Source of the DNA: Chroococcidiopsis thermalis PCC 7203 | GTDB lineage: Bacteria > Cyanobacteriota > Cyanobacteriia > Cyanobacteriales > Chroococcidiopsidaceae | Length of the DNA: 64,000 nt | Direction: 5' to 3' | Assembly: GCF_000317125.1 (NCBI RefSeq) | Contig: NC_019695.1 | Location: 3,646,336 to 3,710,335 of the forward strand | Shown here: positions 1-8,238 of the stretch, in pieces | How the letters are laid out: each line of letters begins with the position of its first letter | How positions within the stretch are numbered: position 1 is the stretch's first letter | Position numbers and translations under genes: made by a program | The notes under the pieces: model-generated | What the model was told of the DNA's origin: nothing | The model's input: the letters and a program-made list of their open reading frames with translations, nothing else | The model's database searches: none

Positions 1-62
1 TTGAGCGCGATCCCTTGGCTGGGATCGAATTTTGGTTCTAAAGGTAATGTGACAACTTGCAT
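1..62 (-). CDS. 5' end of an unidentified gene running off the left edge
   Basis: The complement carries CAGGAG six bases before an ATG, then 20 open codons that begin MQVVTLPLEPKFDP and continue past the window edge. The ribosome-binding site and its spacing make a real start plausible. Too little protein is visible to name a family. Confidence 0.5.
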   Translation of the reverse strand, partial: MQVVTLPLEPKFDPSQGIAL

Positions 63-519
63 TTGTGACTCCTGGCGTTGCTGAAAGGGTAATGATGATT
101 TCGCTAGAATAAAGAATACGCCTCAACTCCAGCTCCAATTGCTACGGTCAAGAACGGGCAGCGTCAAGGCAGGCAGTGTTACAAATGCAAGCTGCGCGAT
201 CGCCAGCTCTCAAATGAGAGTTATATTTATTGCTAGAACTCTTGCAGATGATCTACTGCAAACTTACCTTTTTAGAGGCTGTTGCTGCATACCTTTCGTT
301 CATTAATGTAATTTGATAGATTGTATTTGTCATTACAGGAAATCTCTGGACTTGCTTGAGTCCTAATCTTAGGACAACAGAGATATCGACCGATACTTAC
401 GGATCGGCGATCGCAGTTGAAAAGCTGCAAGTGGTTGCTGTTTTGAGGAACTTGAAATTCTTAAGGAAACCTTGAGGAGCTAAAATCTCTGGTAATCTCA
501 GGTTGACTTTTGTTTGTCC
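63..519. other. intergenic stretch between two minus-strand genes
   Basis: About 450 bases lie between the end of the receiver-PAS gene and the gene leaving the window. I see scattered GCGATCGC-type HIP1 cores and AT-rich stretches that could hold a promoter for the leftward gene, but no convincing ORF, RNA gene or strong hairpin. Confidence 0.4.
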
Positions 520-1716
520 CTAAAAGCGATCTTTAATCTCTGCAATCGCGCCTACCAAGCAATCCTCTGCTGCATCAATTCGTAGTGCTAATAGCACCCA
601 AATTACCGTTCCGTCTTGTTTGCGGATCTGGATTTGGCACTGGCAGACTTTTCCCGCCGCCTGTTTTGCTGCCAAGATCTGCTGTTGGGCAGTCGGATCG
701 CTCAAAAAGTCAGTTACAGATTTTTGCGCGATCGCATCTGTGCCAATAGCTGTGGCACAAGTATAACCGAGTATTTGCCCAAACTGCTGATTAGCATCCA
801 GCAGCGAACCATCGAAAAGGCGTAGAGAGAAAATCCCTACGGGCGCAGACTCGAACAAATGGCGAAACTTCGCTTCGCTGCCAAGCAATGCTGCTTCTGC
901 CTGTTTGCGAGCAGTGATATCGCGCACGATCGCACAGTTGTACTCTTGACCGTTAAACTCTAAATAATTAGCAGTTATTTCCACGCTGATGTCCCGACCA
1001 TCTTTAGTCCGTGAGGTCGATTCAAAGGTGAAGGAGCCTTTCTGCCGAATTTCCTGCCAATGTGACTGCCAGATTGTGGTTGGGAAATTGGGATTGACAT
1101 CGCAAACAGCCATATCTAGCAGTTGGATGCGGGAGTATCCCAGGATGCGACAGGCTGCTTCATTGACATAGACAAACCGTGCATCTGCATTAATGATACA
1201 GATTGCATCTCTAGATTTGTCTAAATAAAACTGACTCAGCCATAGTGCTGATTCTGCCTTTTGGCGATCGCAAATTTCTTGTTGCAGGCGAGCATTTTGC
1301 TCTGTCAGCTGCTGTTGCAACCGCCGCAGCGTCAGATTATTCTCTACGCGGGCAAAAACTTCTTCTTCACTGAAGGGTTTCGTGATGTAATCAACTCCCC
1401 CGACTGCAAAAGCTTTAACTTTATCGATGACCTCATCTAGGGCGCTGATAAAAATTACCGGAATATCGCGGGTTGTTGGCGAAGCTTTCAGGTGTTGGCA
1501 GACCTCATAGCCATTCATGTTTGGCATCATGATGTCAAGCAAAATTAGATCGGGCGGGGCAGCTTGCGCGGTCATCAAGGCTGTTTTTCCGTCGATCACT
1601 TTACGGACTTCATACCCCAGCTGAGATAGCATCGCAGATAGAAGTCGTAAGTTATCCGGCTTATCGTCAACTACTAAAATATTCGCTTTAGGCTCCTGAG
1701 CGCGATCGTCATTCAT
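520..1716 (-). CDS. response regulator with receiver and two PAS domains
   Basis: Residues 12-130 form a CheY-like receiver: acidic pair D17-D18, phospho-acceptor Asp61 in LILLDIMMP, and the K of ITKPF. A short coiled coil follows at about 130-155, then two PAS domains at about 165-275 (the first closed by a PAC-type VRDITARKQAE stretch) and 280-395. The protein stops after the second PAS with no kinase, GGDEF or DNA-binding output. The ATG overlaps the TGA of the upstream hybrid kinase by four bases (ATGA), so the two are almost certainly co-translated and it is the likely phosphotransfer partner. Output is probably through protein contact, or the gene is a shortened form of a longer sensor kinase. 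Confidence 0.88.
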   Translation of the reverse strand: MNDDRAQEPKANILVVDDKPDNLRLLSAMLSQLGYEVRKVIDGKTALMTAQAAPPDLILLDIMMPNMNGYEVCQHLKASPTTRDIPVIFISALDEVIDKVKAFAVGGVDYITKPFSEEEVFARVENNLTLRRLQQQLTEQNARLQQEICDRQKAESALWLSQFYLDKSRDAICIINADARFVYVNEAACRILGYSRIQLLDMAVCDVNPNFPTTIWQSHWQEIRQKGSFTFESTSRTKDGRDISVEITANYLEFNGQEYNCAIVRDITARKQAEAALLGSEAKFRHLFESAPVGIFSLRLFDGSLLDANQQFGQILGYTCATAIGTDAIAQKSVTDFLSDPTAQQQILAAKQAAGKVCQCQIQIRKQDGTVIWVLLALRIDAAEDCLVGAIAEIKDRF

Positions 1717-4181
1717 GCTGAATCTAGTTGCGTTAGATCGATAATCTTATCAATACGAAAGTTATTTACTAAATCGGCTAGAGCAGTTGCCATAGGAGCA
1801 TAATCCTGTGGAATTTGTTCTAGAAGATCGAAAATCAGCTTCTCATCAGTCCGCAGTGCTGCTTGGTGTAGTTGCGCCACCCACTCAGAAGGCATGACTC
1901 TCAAGCTTTGGGCTGTCAGCGCATAGGGTTCTTTCTCTTCTAGCTGGCTGGGAATAGCTGCCTGCTGGGTGTCTTCATAGATATAACGCACCCCTAAATA
2001 CTGCATCATTTTTTCCCAGATAACTTCTTCCCGCAAGGGCTTGCGGACAAAATCATTACACCCAGCAGATAAAACTACAGCGCGTTCTTCGTCAAAGGCA
2101 CTTGCTGTTAGAGCAATGATTATCGTCGCATGACCTTTTAGATGGGCTTTAATCTGTCTAGTCGCTTCATAGCCATCCATCACTGGCATTCGCATATCCA
2201 TCCAGATTAATTGTGGTTGCCAGCTTTCCCAAATTGCCACTCCTTCTTCACCATTTTCGGCTTCGCGCACCTCGAAGCCGACTGATTCCAGCATCTTGAC
2301 TAGAAGTTGGCGGTTTTCCCATTTATCTTCAACTACCAAGATACGATACTTCGGTTGGTCGGGCGCGAGTCCAATGACTCGCCGATAGTGCTGTCGAGGC
2401 GGCACTTCCACCACTGCTGCGGGGCTAACTGGAATCTCGAAACTAAAAATCGTGCCATGACCCAAAGTCGTGCTAACCGCGATCTCTCCTCCCATTAGGC
2501 GCACAAACTGTTGGCTAATAGTTAAGCCTAGACCAGTCCCTTCATGAGATTTTCGCCCTGCTTCCGTTTGGACAAAGGGTTTAAACAATCTCTCCAACTC
2601 TGATGCTGCAATGCCAGGACCAGTATCTTCAACTTCAAAGTGTAGGGTACAGGTAGTAGGTGGTGACTGAGATACCTCCTGCTTGTCCTGCTTCGTTCTC
2701 ACGCGCAAGATTGCTCCGCCTGCTTGAGTGAATTTAATTGCATTTCCCAGAAGATTAATCAAGACTTGGCGCAATTTACTCTCGTCTGCGCGTACGCATT
2801 GGGGAACTTCAGGGGTGCGTTCAAAGATCAACTGTAAGCCCTTGGCTTCTGCTTTGAGCCGTAACATCTCTTCAAGTGAATCTAGTAATTCGTAGAGATC
2901 GAAGCTATTTTCATTGAGAATTGTGCGCCCCGCCTCAATTTTAGCCATTGACAGGACATCATTAATTAAGGTCAACAAATGCTCGCCGCTGCGATTAATC
3001 GTGTCTAAATTTTCTAGCTGTGCCGCACTGAGCGAGCGATCGCGGCTCATCAGTTGGGTGAAACCAAGAATGGCGTTGAGTGGAGTCCGCAGTTCGTGGC
3101 TCATGTTAGCCAAAAATTCGCTTTTGGCAAGGTTGGCAGCTTCAGCTTCTTGTGCTTTTTGTTCCAATCTATGGCTGTAATTCTCTAACTGCTCGCGAGA
3201 GATTTTTAACTGTCGCGTTAGCCAATACACTCCAATCGACAGACAACCTACCGATGCTAGTCCTACGAGTACGATTGTTCCTGCCAGTTGGCGAGCAGGG
3301 GCAAAAGCTTCTTCCTGCTGCATCTCCACTAACAAAGCCAGATCTTGCTCGTTCAGCCAGCGATAGACACCAATAACTGGCAGTTTGGCATAGTTGCGAT
3401 AAAGTCCAGAGCCGCTGACACCACTCATCGCTGCATCAATGCCTTGACTGCTAATTCCTTCTGGAAATTCCCGTGCTTCAGTTTTCTCTGCTTTGGAGAT
3501 AAAAGCGTTTTTTGATACCAAAGAGCCGACTAAGTATGTCTCGCCACTATTACCCAAGCCCGTGCGTTCTCGGACGATTCGATCGATGCGGTCTAAGTTG
3601 AGGTGAGCTAAAACAATGCCTTGGCGCACTCCTGCTGCATCGCGTAGAGGTGTTGCCAAGGTAACTGACGGTTTACCAGTGACGGGTGAAACGTAGAAAA
3701 TCGGAGCGAAAGTATCTTTTAGCTCGACTCGTTCAAAATAGCTAACGTTAGCTAGAATTTCGTAGTTACCTTTGCGCTGCTTGTCAGTTGAGAGAACGAT
3801 CTGATTGCTGCGATCGAGGATGAAAATTTCTCTTAAAGCTGGCTTGGTTTGGGTGACACTGATGAGATAATTGGAGAGAATTTTGTCAGCGGCAAGATAA
3901 TTCGGATCGGTGATTTTGCCACTTAGTAATATCTTGATATTCCTTTGTAGTTCTGGATGCTGAGTTACAAGGAGAAAATCTCGTTGCTGGTCTTCAAACC
4001 AACGCCCAATTTCTTCTTCTTTCAGGGTAGCAGCAACGCTGAGGCGATTGAAAGCAGCCTGCTTGAGAGCCTCTCTAGCACTGAAGAAAGCAACGCTTCC
4101 CACCACGCCAACAGCCACCAGGGATAGAACTAAGAAGGAACTGGCGACTTTAGCAGTCAGGTGTTGATTCCAAGACTTCAT
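1713..4181 (-). CDS. membrane hybrid sensor histidine kinase with periplasmic Cache-like sensor and C-terminal receiver
   Basis: A transmembrane helix at about 12-34 and a second at about 295-318 flank a roughly 260-residue extracytoplasmic region of dCache type (YFERVELKDTFAPIFYVSPV). There is no HAMP; a coiled coil leads directly into HisKA with the phospho-accepting His near residue 360 (FLANMSHELRTPLNAILGF). HATPase motifs follow: NLLGNAIKFT, DTGPGIA and GTGLGLTIS. A receiver begins at RILVVEDKWENRQLL, with its acceptor Asp near 660 in IWMDMRMPVMDGYE. All catalytic residues expected of an active hybrid kinase are visible. It lies directly downstream of two solute-binding lipoproteins, suggesting that it senses a ligand delivered by them; that link is inference. 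The ligand is unknown. Confidence 0.9.
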   Translation of the reverse strand: MKSWNQHLTAKVASSFLVLSLVAVGVVGSVAFFSAREALKQAAFNRLSVAATLKEEEIGRWFEDQQRDFLLVTQHPELQRNIKILLSGKITDPNYLAADKILSNYLISVTQTKPALREIFILDRSNQIVLSTDKQRKGNYEILANVSYFERVELKDTFAPIFYVSPVTGKPSVTLATPLRDAAGVRQGIVLAHLNLDRIDRIVRERTGLGNSGETYLVGSLVSKNAFISKAEKTEAREFPEGISSQGIDAAMSGVSGSGLYRNYAKLPVIGVYRWLNEQDLALLVEMQQEEAFAPARQLAGTIVLVGLASVGCLSIGVYWLTRQLKISREQLENYSHRLEQKAQEAEAANLAKSEFLANMSHELRTPLNAILGFTQLMSRDRSLSAAQLENLDTINRSGEHLLTLINDVLSMAKIEAGRTILNENSFDLYELLDSLEEMLRLKAEAKGLQLIFERTPEVPQCVRADESKLRQVLINLLGNAIKFTQAGGAILRVRTKQDKQEVSQSPPTTCTLHFEVEDTGPGIAASELERLFKPFVQTEAGRKSHEGTGLGLTISQQFVRLMGGEIAVSTTLGHGTIFSFEIPVSPAAVVEVPPRQHYRRVIGLAPDQPKYRILVVEDKWENRQLLVKMLESVGFEVREAENGEEGVAIWESWQPQLIWMDMRMPVMDGYEATRQIKAHLKGHATIIIALTASAFDEERAVVLSAGCNDFVRKPLREEVIWEKMMQYLGVRYIYEDTQQAAIPSQLEEKEPYALTAQSLRVMPSEWVAQLHQAALRTDEKLIFDLLEQIPQDYAPMATALADLVNNFRIDKIIDLTQLDSA

Positions 4182-4426
4182 AGATTAAGTCACTCGATTT
4201 TGGATTGGTAATTGGTAATTGGTAATGGGTAATGGGTAATGGGTAATTGGTAGTTGGTAGTGGCTGGTGACTATTGGCTAGAATTGCTCCCTTGTCCCCC
4301 TTGTCCCCCTTGTCCCCCTTCGCCCCCTAATCCCCACTCCCTTCGGTCGTGGGGTCCCCCCTTGTCCCCCCTTGTCCCCCCTTGTCCCCCCTTGTCCCCC
4401 TTGTTCCCCCCCCTGCTCCCTGCTCC
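4182..4426. repeat. short tandem repeats: GGTAATT/G heptamers and CCCCCTTGT nonamers
   Basis: From about 4206 to 4262 the + strand is a run of GGTAATT/GGTAATG/GGTAGTT heptamers. From about 4290 to 4405 it is dominated by CCCCCTTGT units. These resemble the short tandemly repeated repetitive sequences known from cyanobacterial genomes. They fill the gap between the second binding-protein gene and the kinase gene. The nonamer recurs in opposite orientation near 61,006-61,060. Confidence 0.8.
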
Positions 4427-5905
4427 CTATTCACTGTTTATTCGCTGCCACCGATCGAAAATTTGCTTCATCCGCGCGATCGCTTCATCCGCTGCTTGCT
4501 CTGGAGATATGCGGTCTACAACTATGCGATTGAGAGCTTTGCCCCAAAGATTCTCCGCCACAACTAAGGTGTAAGCGGGATTTTGGACGTGATAGAATGG
4601 GCGAGTTTGACCCTGGATCAGTTGCTTCATGGCAGTCGAGATATGGGGGTCTGTTGGATCTGTCCAGAAAGGGTCTTGCCAAACTTGTCGATTGACTGGC
4701 AAAAAACGTCCTCCCGCAGCTTTGAAATATTCTCCAGCTACCTCTGGTCGAATTAAATAAGCGAGAAAGTCCTTGGCTAATTTCTGGTGCTGGGACTGGT
4801 TAAATACAACAGCCTGCCTCAGTGTAACCAACAGACGCATTGGCTTACCACTAGGTTTATTGGGAAACTCGATCGTACCCAGATGATAACGGTAGACATT
4901 CGGATTTTGACGCACGGCAGCAGCAATCGAGAGCGTCAGATTGGGCGTTGTCAGCGCAATGCGGTTGAGCAAGCTACGATTGTTATCTGGATTTGACCAG
5001 TTAGTTGCATCTGGTGGTACGTAGCCCTGACGGTAAAATTTGGCATACCACTCTAGGCTTTTAATAATGCCTTGACGAACTTTGGGATCGTCTACGCGCA
5101 GTTGACCTTGAGAGTTGAGAATCTGGACATCGTAGGCTTCTAAAATTTGTTCAAAAAAGAAGTAGGTTTCCACAGCTCCCATCGAGAAAGGAAAGCCTAA
5201 GCCGTAAATCTGCCGCTTTTGCTTTGCCCGCAGATCGCGCTGTGCTTGCGACCAAAAATCCCAAAAGCCATCCCAATCTTTAGGAATATCCCGTTCGTGC
5301 CGACCTACTTGTTCTAGCAAGTCCCGCCAGTAGAAGATGTGGATAGTTGCCTGATAAATTGGCACGGCATAGTAACTTCGCTTTTTAGCTGTATTGTTAT
5401 AAAAATTAACAGCTTGTAGTGCCGAATTGGGATAAAGCTGCTTCACTGGTGCGATCGCCTCTGAGATATCTGCTAATTTGCCCTCCCAAGCCAGACGCGG
5501 ATTTAGCTCCTCCCCAGCACGATGACTCATTAAAATATCGGGTGGCTTGCCTGCCCTAATTGCCCTTTGCGCCTTCTGTAGTAGCTCGTCGGTGGGATAG
5601 AAAGACAGCTTGACTTTGTTGCCAGTTTGTTGTTCCCAGTGGCTCGCAGCTCGTTGCAGTGCTTCGTCTTCTTCCAAAGTAAAGCCTTTATCCCACCAAA
5701 TATTTAACGCTTTACTCTCAATAGAGGAACTGCTAGCTGGAGATACACTGACTTTAGAGTTTTGTTCTTGAGAGTTTTGAGTGCAAGCAACAACTGTAAG
5801 GCTGAGAAATAATGCCAGAAATTTGTAGCGACAGCTCAATCTCAAGCGATCGCGACGTTTAAGTCGTAAGTCAGAACTGGTCACTGGTAACTGGTAACTG
5901 GTCAC
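4427..5905 (-). CDS. ABC-type sugar-binding lipoprotein (extracellular solute-binding protein family 1)
   Basis: The mature region has the family-1 solute-binding fold signature: NIWWDKGFTLEEDEALQRA, then EQQTGNKVKLSFYPTDELL, PDILMSHRAG and a C-terminal FLAYLIRPEVAGEYFKAAGG segment. The N-terminus is basic, then hydrophobic, and ends in the lipobox VVAC, so the protein should be lipid-anchored on the periplasmic side. The upstream paralogue ends only seven bases before the GTG used here. The first dozen codons lie in a GGTAACT/GGTCACT tandem repeat, so a start further in (TTG codons precede the basic stretch) is possible. No permease or ATPase is adjacent. Full-length similarity to the next gene indicates a tandem duplication. 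Confidence 0.88.
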   Translation of the reverse strand: MTSYQLPVTSSDLRLKRRDRLRLSCRYKFLALFLSLTVVACTQNSQEQNSKVSVSPASSSSIESKALNIWWDKGFTLEEDEALQRAASHWEQQTGNKVKLSFYPTDELLQKAQRAIRAGKPPDILMSHRAGEELNPRLAWEGKLADISEAIAPVKQLYPNSALQAVNFYNNTAKKRSYYAVPIYQATIHIFYWRDLLEQVGRHERDIPKDWDGFWDFWSQAQRDLRAKQKRQIYGLGFPFSMGAVETYFFFEQILEAYDVQILNSQGQLRVDDPKVRQGIIKSLEWYAKFYRQGYVPPDATNWSNPDNNRSLLNRIALTTPNLTLSIAAAVRQNPNVYRYHLGTIEFPNKPSGKPMRLLVTLRQAVVFNQSQHQKLAKDFLAYLIRPEVAGEYFKAAGGRFLPVNRQVWQDPFWTDPTDPHISTAMKQLIQGQTRPFYHVQNPAYTLVVAENLWGKALNRIVVDRISPEQAADEAIARMKQIFDRWQRINSE

Positions 5906-5912
5906 TGTTTAC

Positions 5913-7361
5913 TCACTGCCATTGAGCAAAGATTTGTTTAATTTGGACGATCGCTTCATCTGCTGCTTGTTCGGGAGCAACGCCATTGACAACGACTTTA
6001 TTCACAGCTTTACTCCAAACACTCTCCTTGAGAACTAGGCTATAGGCAGGGTTTTGGGCAGTAGCAATCAGGCGCGTTTGTTCCTGAATGACTGGCTTGG
6101 CAGCAGTGGAGATGTGAGGATCGCTCGTGTCTGTCCAATATGCGTCTTTCCAGACGAGTTTATGGACTGGCAAAAAACGCCCTCCCGCAGCTTTGAGAAA
6201 ACTTCCGATGATCTCCGGTTGGATTAAATAAGCAAGAAAGTCCTTGGCTAACTTCTGGTTCTTGGAGTCGGCTAGGACAACCGCTTGCTTAACTAGAGCT
6301 AAATAACGCATTGGCTTGCCACTAGGTTTATTAGGATATCCGATTGTGCCGAGCTTATAGCGGTAAACGTCTGGTTGTTGGCGTACAGCGGCAGGAATCG
6401 AGAGGGAGTTGTTGGGAGTCATAACGATCAGGCGATTGAGCAAGCTGCGATTATTGTCTGGGTTCAGCCAGTTGATTGCCTCTGGTGGTACATAGCCCTG
6501 TTTGTAAAATTGAGTGTACCAATCTATACACTTGATAATGCCTTGGCGGACTTTGGGATCGTCAACCCGCAGCTGACCATGAGAATCTAGAATTTGAACG
6601 TCATAGGCTTCTAAAATTTGTTCAAAAATTTCATAGGTATCTACAACTCCAGCTGAGATCGGAAAGCCGATTCCATAAATCTTCCGATTGTGTTGGGTTT
6701 GCAGAGTATCCTGCATCTGTTGCCAAAACTTCCAGAAGCCATCCCAATCCTGGGGAATATCCTGCTCGCTCCGTCCTGCTAACTTGAGTAGATCGCGCCA
6801 GTAAAAAATATGAGGTATACCCTGATGAATGGGGATGGCGTAATAGCTGCGCTGTTTTTTAAGGTTGTTATAAAAATCAACACTGGCTAATACGGTATCG
6901 GGATAAAACTGCTTCACTGGTGCGATCGCATCGGAGACATCTGCTAATTTGCCTTCCCAAGCCAAACGCGGATTCAACACCCGATCGGCATTATCATTCA
7001 TTAAAATATCGGGCGGACTTCCCGCCTGAATTGCCCTTTGAGCTTTTTGCGAGAGTTCGTCATTGTTATAGAAAGACAGCTTGACTTTGTTGCCAGTTTG
7101 TTGCTCCCAGCGGCTCACAAGTTGTTGCAGCGCTTCATCTTCTTCCAAGGTATAGCCTTTATCCCACCAGACTTTCAAGACTTGACTTTCATTTGAAGAC
7201 TCGTTGACTGAGGATAAGTTTGTTTCAGTGCTGTTAGTGCAGGCAATGGCGATCGCCATGAGAGCGATCGTTATGAATGGGTATCGCCAGCGAAAGTTCG
7301 TGTGTCGCGATCGCCAAGTACGTACCCAATTAATAAGTTCTATAAAATTGTAAAACATCAA
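5913..7361 (-). CDS. ABC-type sugar-binding lipoprotein, paralogue of the following gene
   Basis: This 482-residue protein aligns by eye over its whole mature length with its downstream neighbour (KVWWDKGYTLEEDEALQQL, KVKLSFYNNDELSQKAQRAI, QILEAYDVQILDSHGQLRV). It has a signal sequence ending in the lipobox AIAC, as expected for a periplasmic lipoprotein that binds a carbohydrate or similar solute. Two such proteins in tandem, followed by a hybrid sensor kinase and no ABC membrane subunits, suggest sensing, or delivery to a transporter encoded elsewhere. Sequence divergence between the paralogues is moderate and spread evenly, so both seem maintained. Confidence 0.88.
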   Translation of the reverse strand: MMFYNFIELINWVRTWRSRHTNFRWRYPFITIALMAIAIACTNSTETNLSSVNESSNESQVLKVWWDKGYTLEEDEALQQLVSRWEQQTGNKVKLSFYNNDELSQKAQRAIQAGSPPDILMNDNADRVLNPRLAWEGKLADVSDAIAPVKQFYPDTVLASVDFYNNLKKQRSYYAIPIHQGIPHIFYWRDLLKLAGRSEQDIPQDWDGFWKFWQQMQDTLQTQHNRKIYGIGFPISAGVVDTYEIFEQILEAYDVQILDSHGQLRVDDPKVRQGIIKCIDWYTQFYKQGYVPPEAINWLNPDNNRSLLNRLIVMTPNNSLSIPAAVRQQPDVYRYKLGTIGYPNKPSGKPMRYLALVKQAVVLADSKNQKLAKDFLAYLIQPEIIGSFLKAAGGRFLPVHKLVWKDAYWTDTSDPHISTAAKPVIQEQTRLIATAQNPAYSLVLKESVWSKAVNKVVVNGVAPEQAADEAIVQIKQIFAQWQ

Positions 7362-7572
7362 ACTACAACTCAGCTAAAAAAATACCAAATGCTAAAAAAA
7401 CAGGTCGAAATTTATAGTTTTTTTTGGTAAGAGAACTAAAAAAACTAGCAATAATAACTATTTACAACCAGACAGCTAATATTTGAGCGAATTTTTGTAA
7501 CGCAATTTCGCGATCGCACAGATGGCGATCGCCCAGGTTAAAATGCAAAGGTAATATTGAAAGGTCAAGCCA

Positions 7573-7845
7573 ATGGCAGTGCGACAACCCCGCTACAGCA
7601 AAGAAGAGTATGCTCGACGGGGCGATGAGATTTATGAATCTCAGGTGCGTCCTCAAGTCGAGGAAGGTAATTACGGCAAGATTGCAGCTATCGATATTGA
7701 AACCGGAGACTTTGAAGTTGATCCGAGTGAGATTGTAGCCTGCGATCGCCTCGAAGCCCGTCGTCCAGATGCTCAAATTTGGATTGTCCGCATTGGCTCT
7801 CGCTATGTCCGTCGATTTGGTGGGCGTAGCCGGAGAACTATGTGA
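7573..7845 (+). CDS. conserved small hypothetical protein paired with an aspartic-protease-like ORF
   Basis: A 90-residue, highly charged protein (MAVRQPRYSKEEYARRGDEI at the start; IDIETGDFEVDPSEI in the middle; arginine-rich C-terminus). I recognise it only as a small protein commonly seen next to retroviral-type aspartic protease ORFs in cyanobacteria. Its stop codon overlaps the GTG of that partner (ATGTGA). The pairing recalls toxin-antitoxin organisation, but no function is established from the sequence. Confidence 0.65.
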   Translation: MAVRQPRYSKEEYARRGDEIYESQVRPQVEEGNYGKIAAIDIETGDFEVDPSEIVACDRLEARRPDAQIWIVRIGSRYVRRFGGRSRRTM

Positions 7846-8219
7846 TTATTGGAGTAGTTAACAAGGAATTTGAACCGATTATCTCACTTTCAATTCGCCG
7901 CTTTGATGGCAAAGTCTTCACCCAAGATGCGATCGTAGACACAGGATTTAATGGTTGGCTTTCATTGCCTCCCGATTTAATTGCTGAGTTGAAATTGAGA
8001 TGAAAGAGACGAGGACGAGCAATTCTTGGAGATGGCAGTGAGTGTGTATTCAACGTTTATGAAGCAGTCGTAATTTGGGATGGCACGCTGCTAACAATTC
8101 CAGTAGACGAAGCTGATTCAGAACCACTCGTTGGAATGTCGTTGATGGAAGGTTATCAGCTAACGATGCAGGTCTTTCAAGGCGGGCAGGTTGAACTTTG
8201 CAAGATTAGCAATGATTAA
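7842..8219 (+). pseudogene. clan AA aspartic-protease-like gene with an in-frame stop
   Basis: Reading from the GTG that overlaps the previous stop gives 53 codons including DAIVDTGFNGWLSLP, the DTG active-site motif of retropepsin-like proteases. A TGA at 8001-8003 follows, and then the same frame stays open for 71 more codons (AILGDGSECVFNVYEAVVIW, PLVGMSLMEGYQL) to a TAA. The second part contains the G-x-S/D and LLG/MSLM-type features of the family C-terminus. One nonsense change has therefore split an otherwise complete gene. A sequencing error is the alternative. Confidence 0.7.
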
Positions 8220-8238
8220 ATTTTATCAGAATTTTTTC

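Noticed and set aside
4254-4574. Proline-rich plus-strand frame (PPCPPCPP…)
   Set aside because: It is a translation of the CCCCCTTGT nonamer array and the antisense of the binding-protein gene; no ribosome-binding site or family support.
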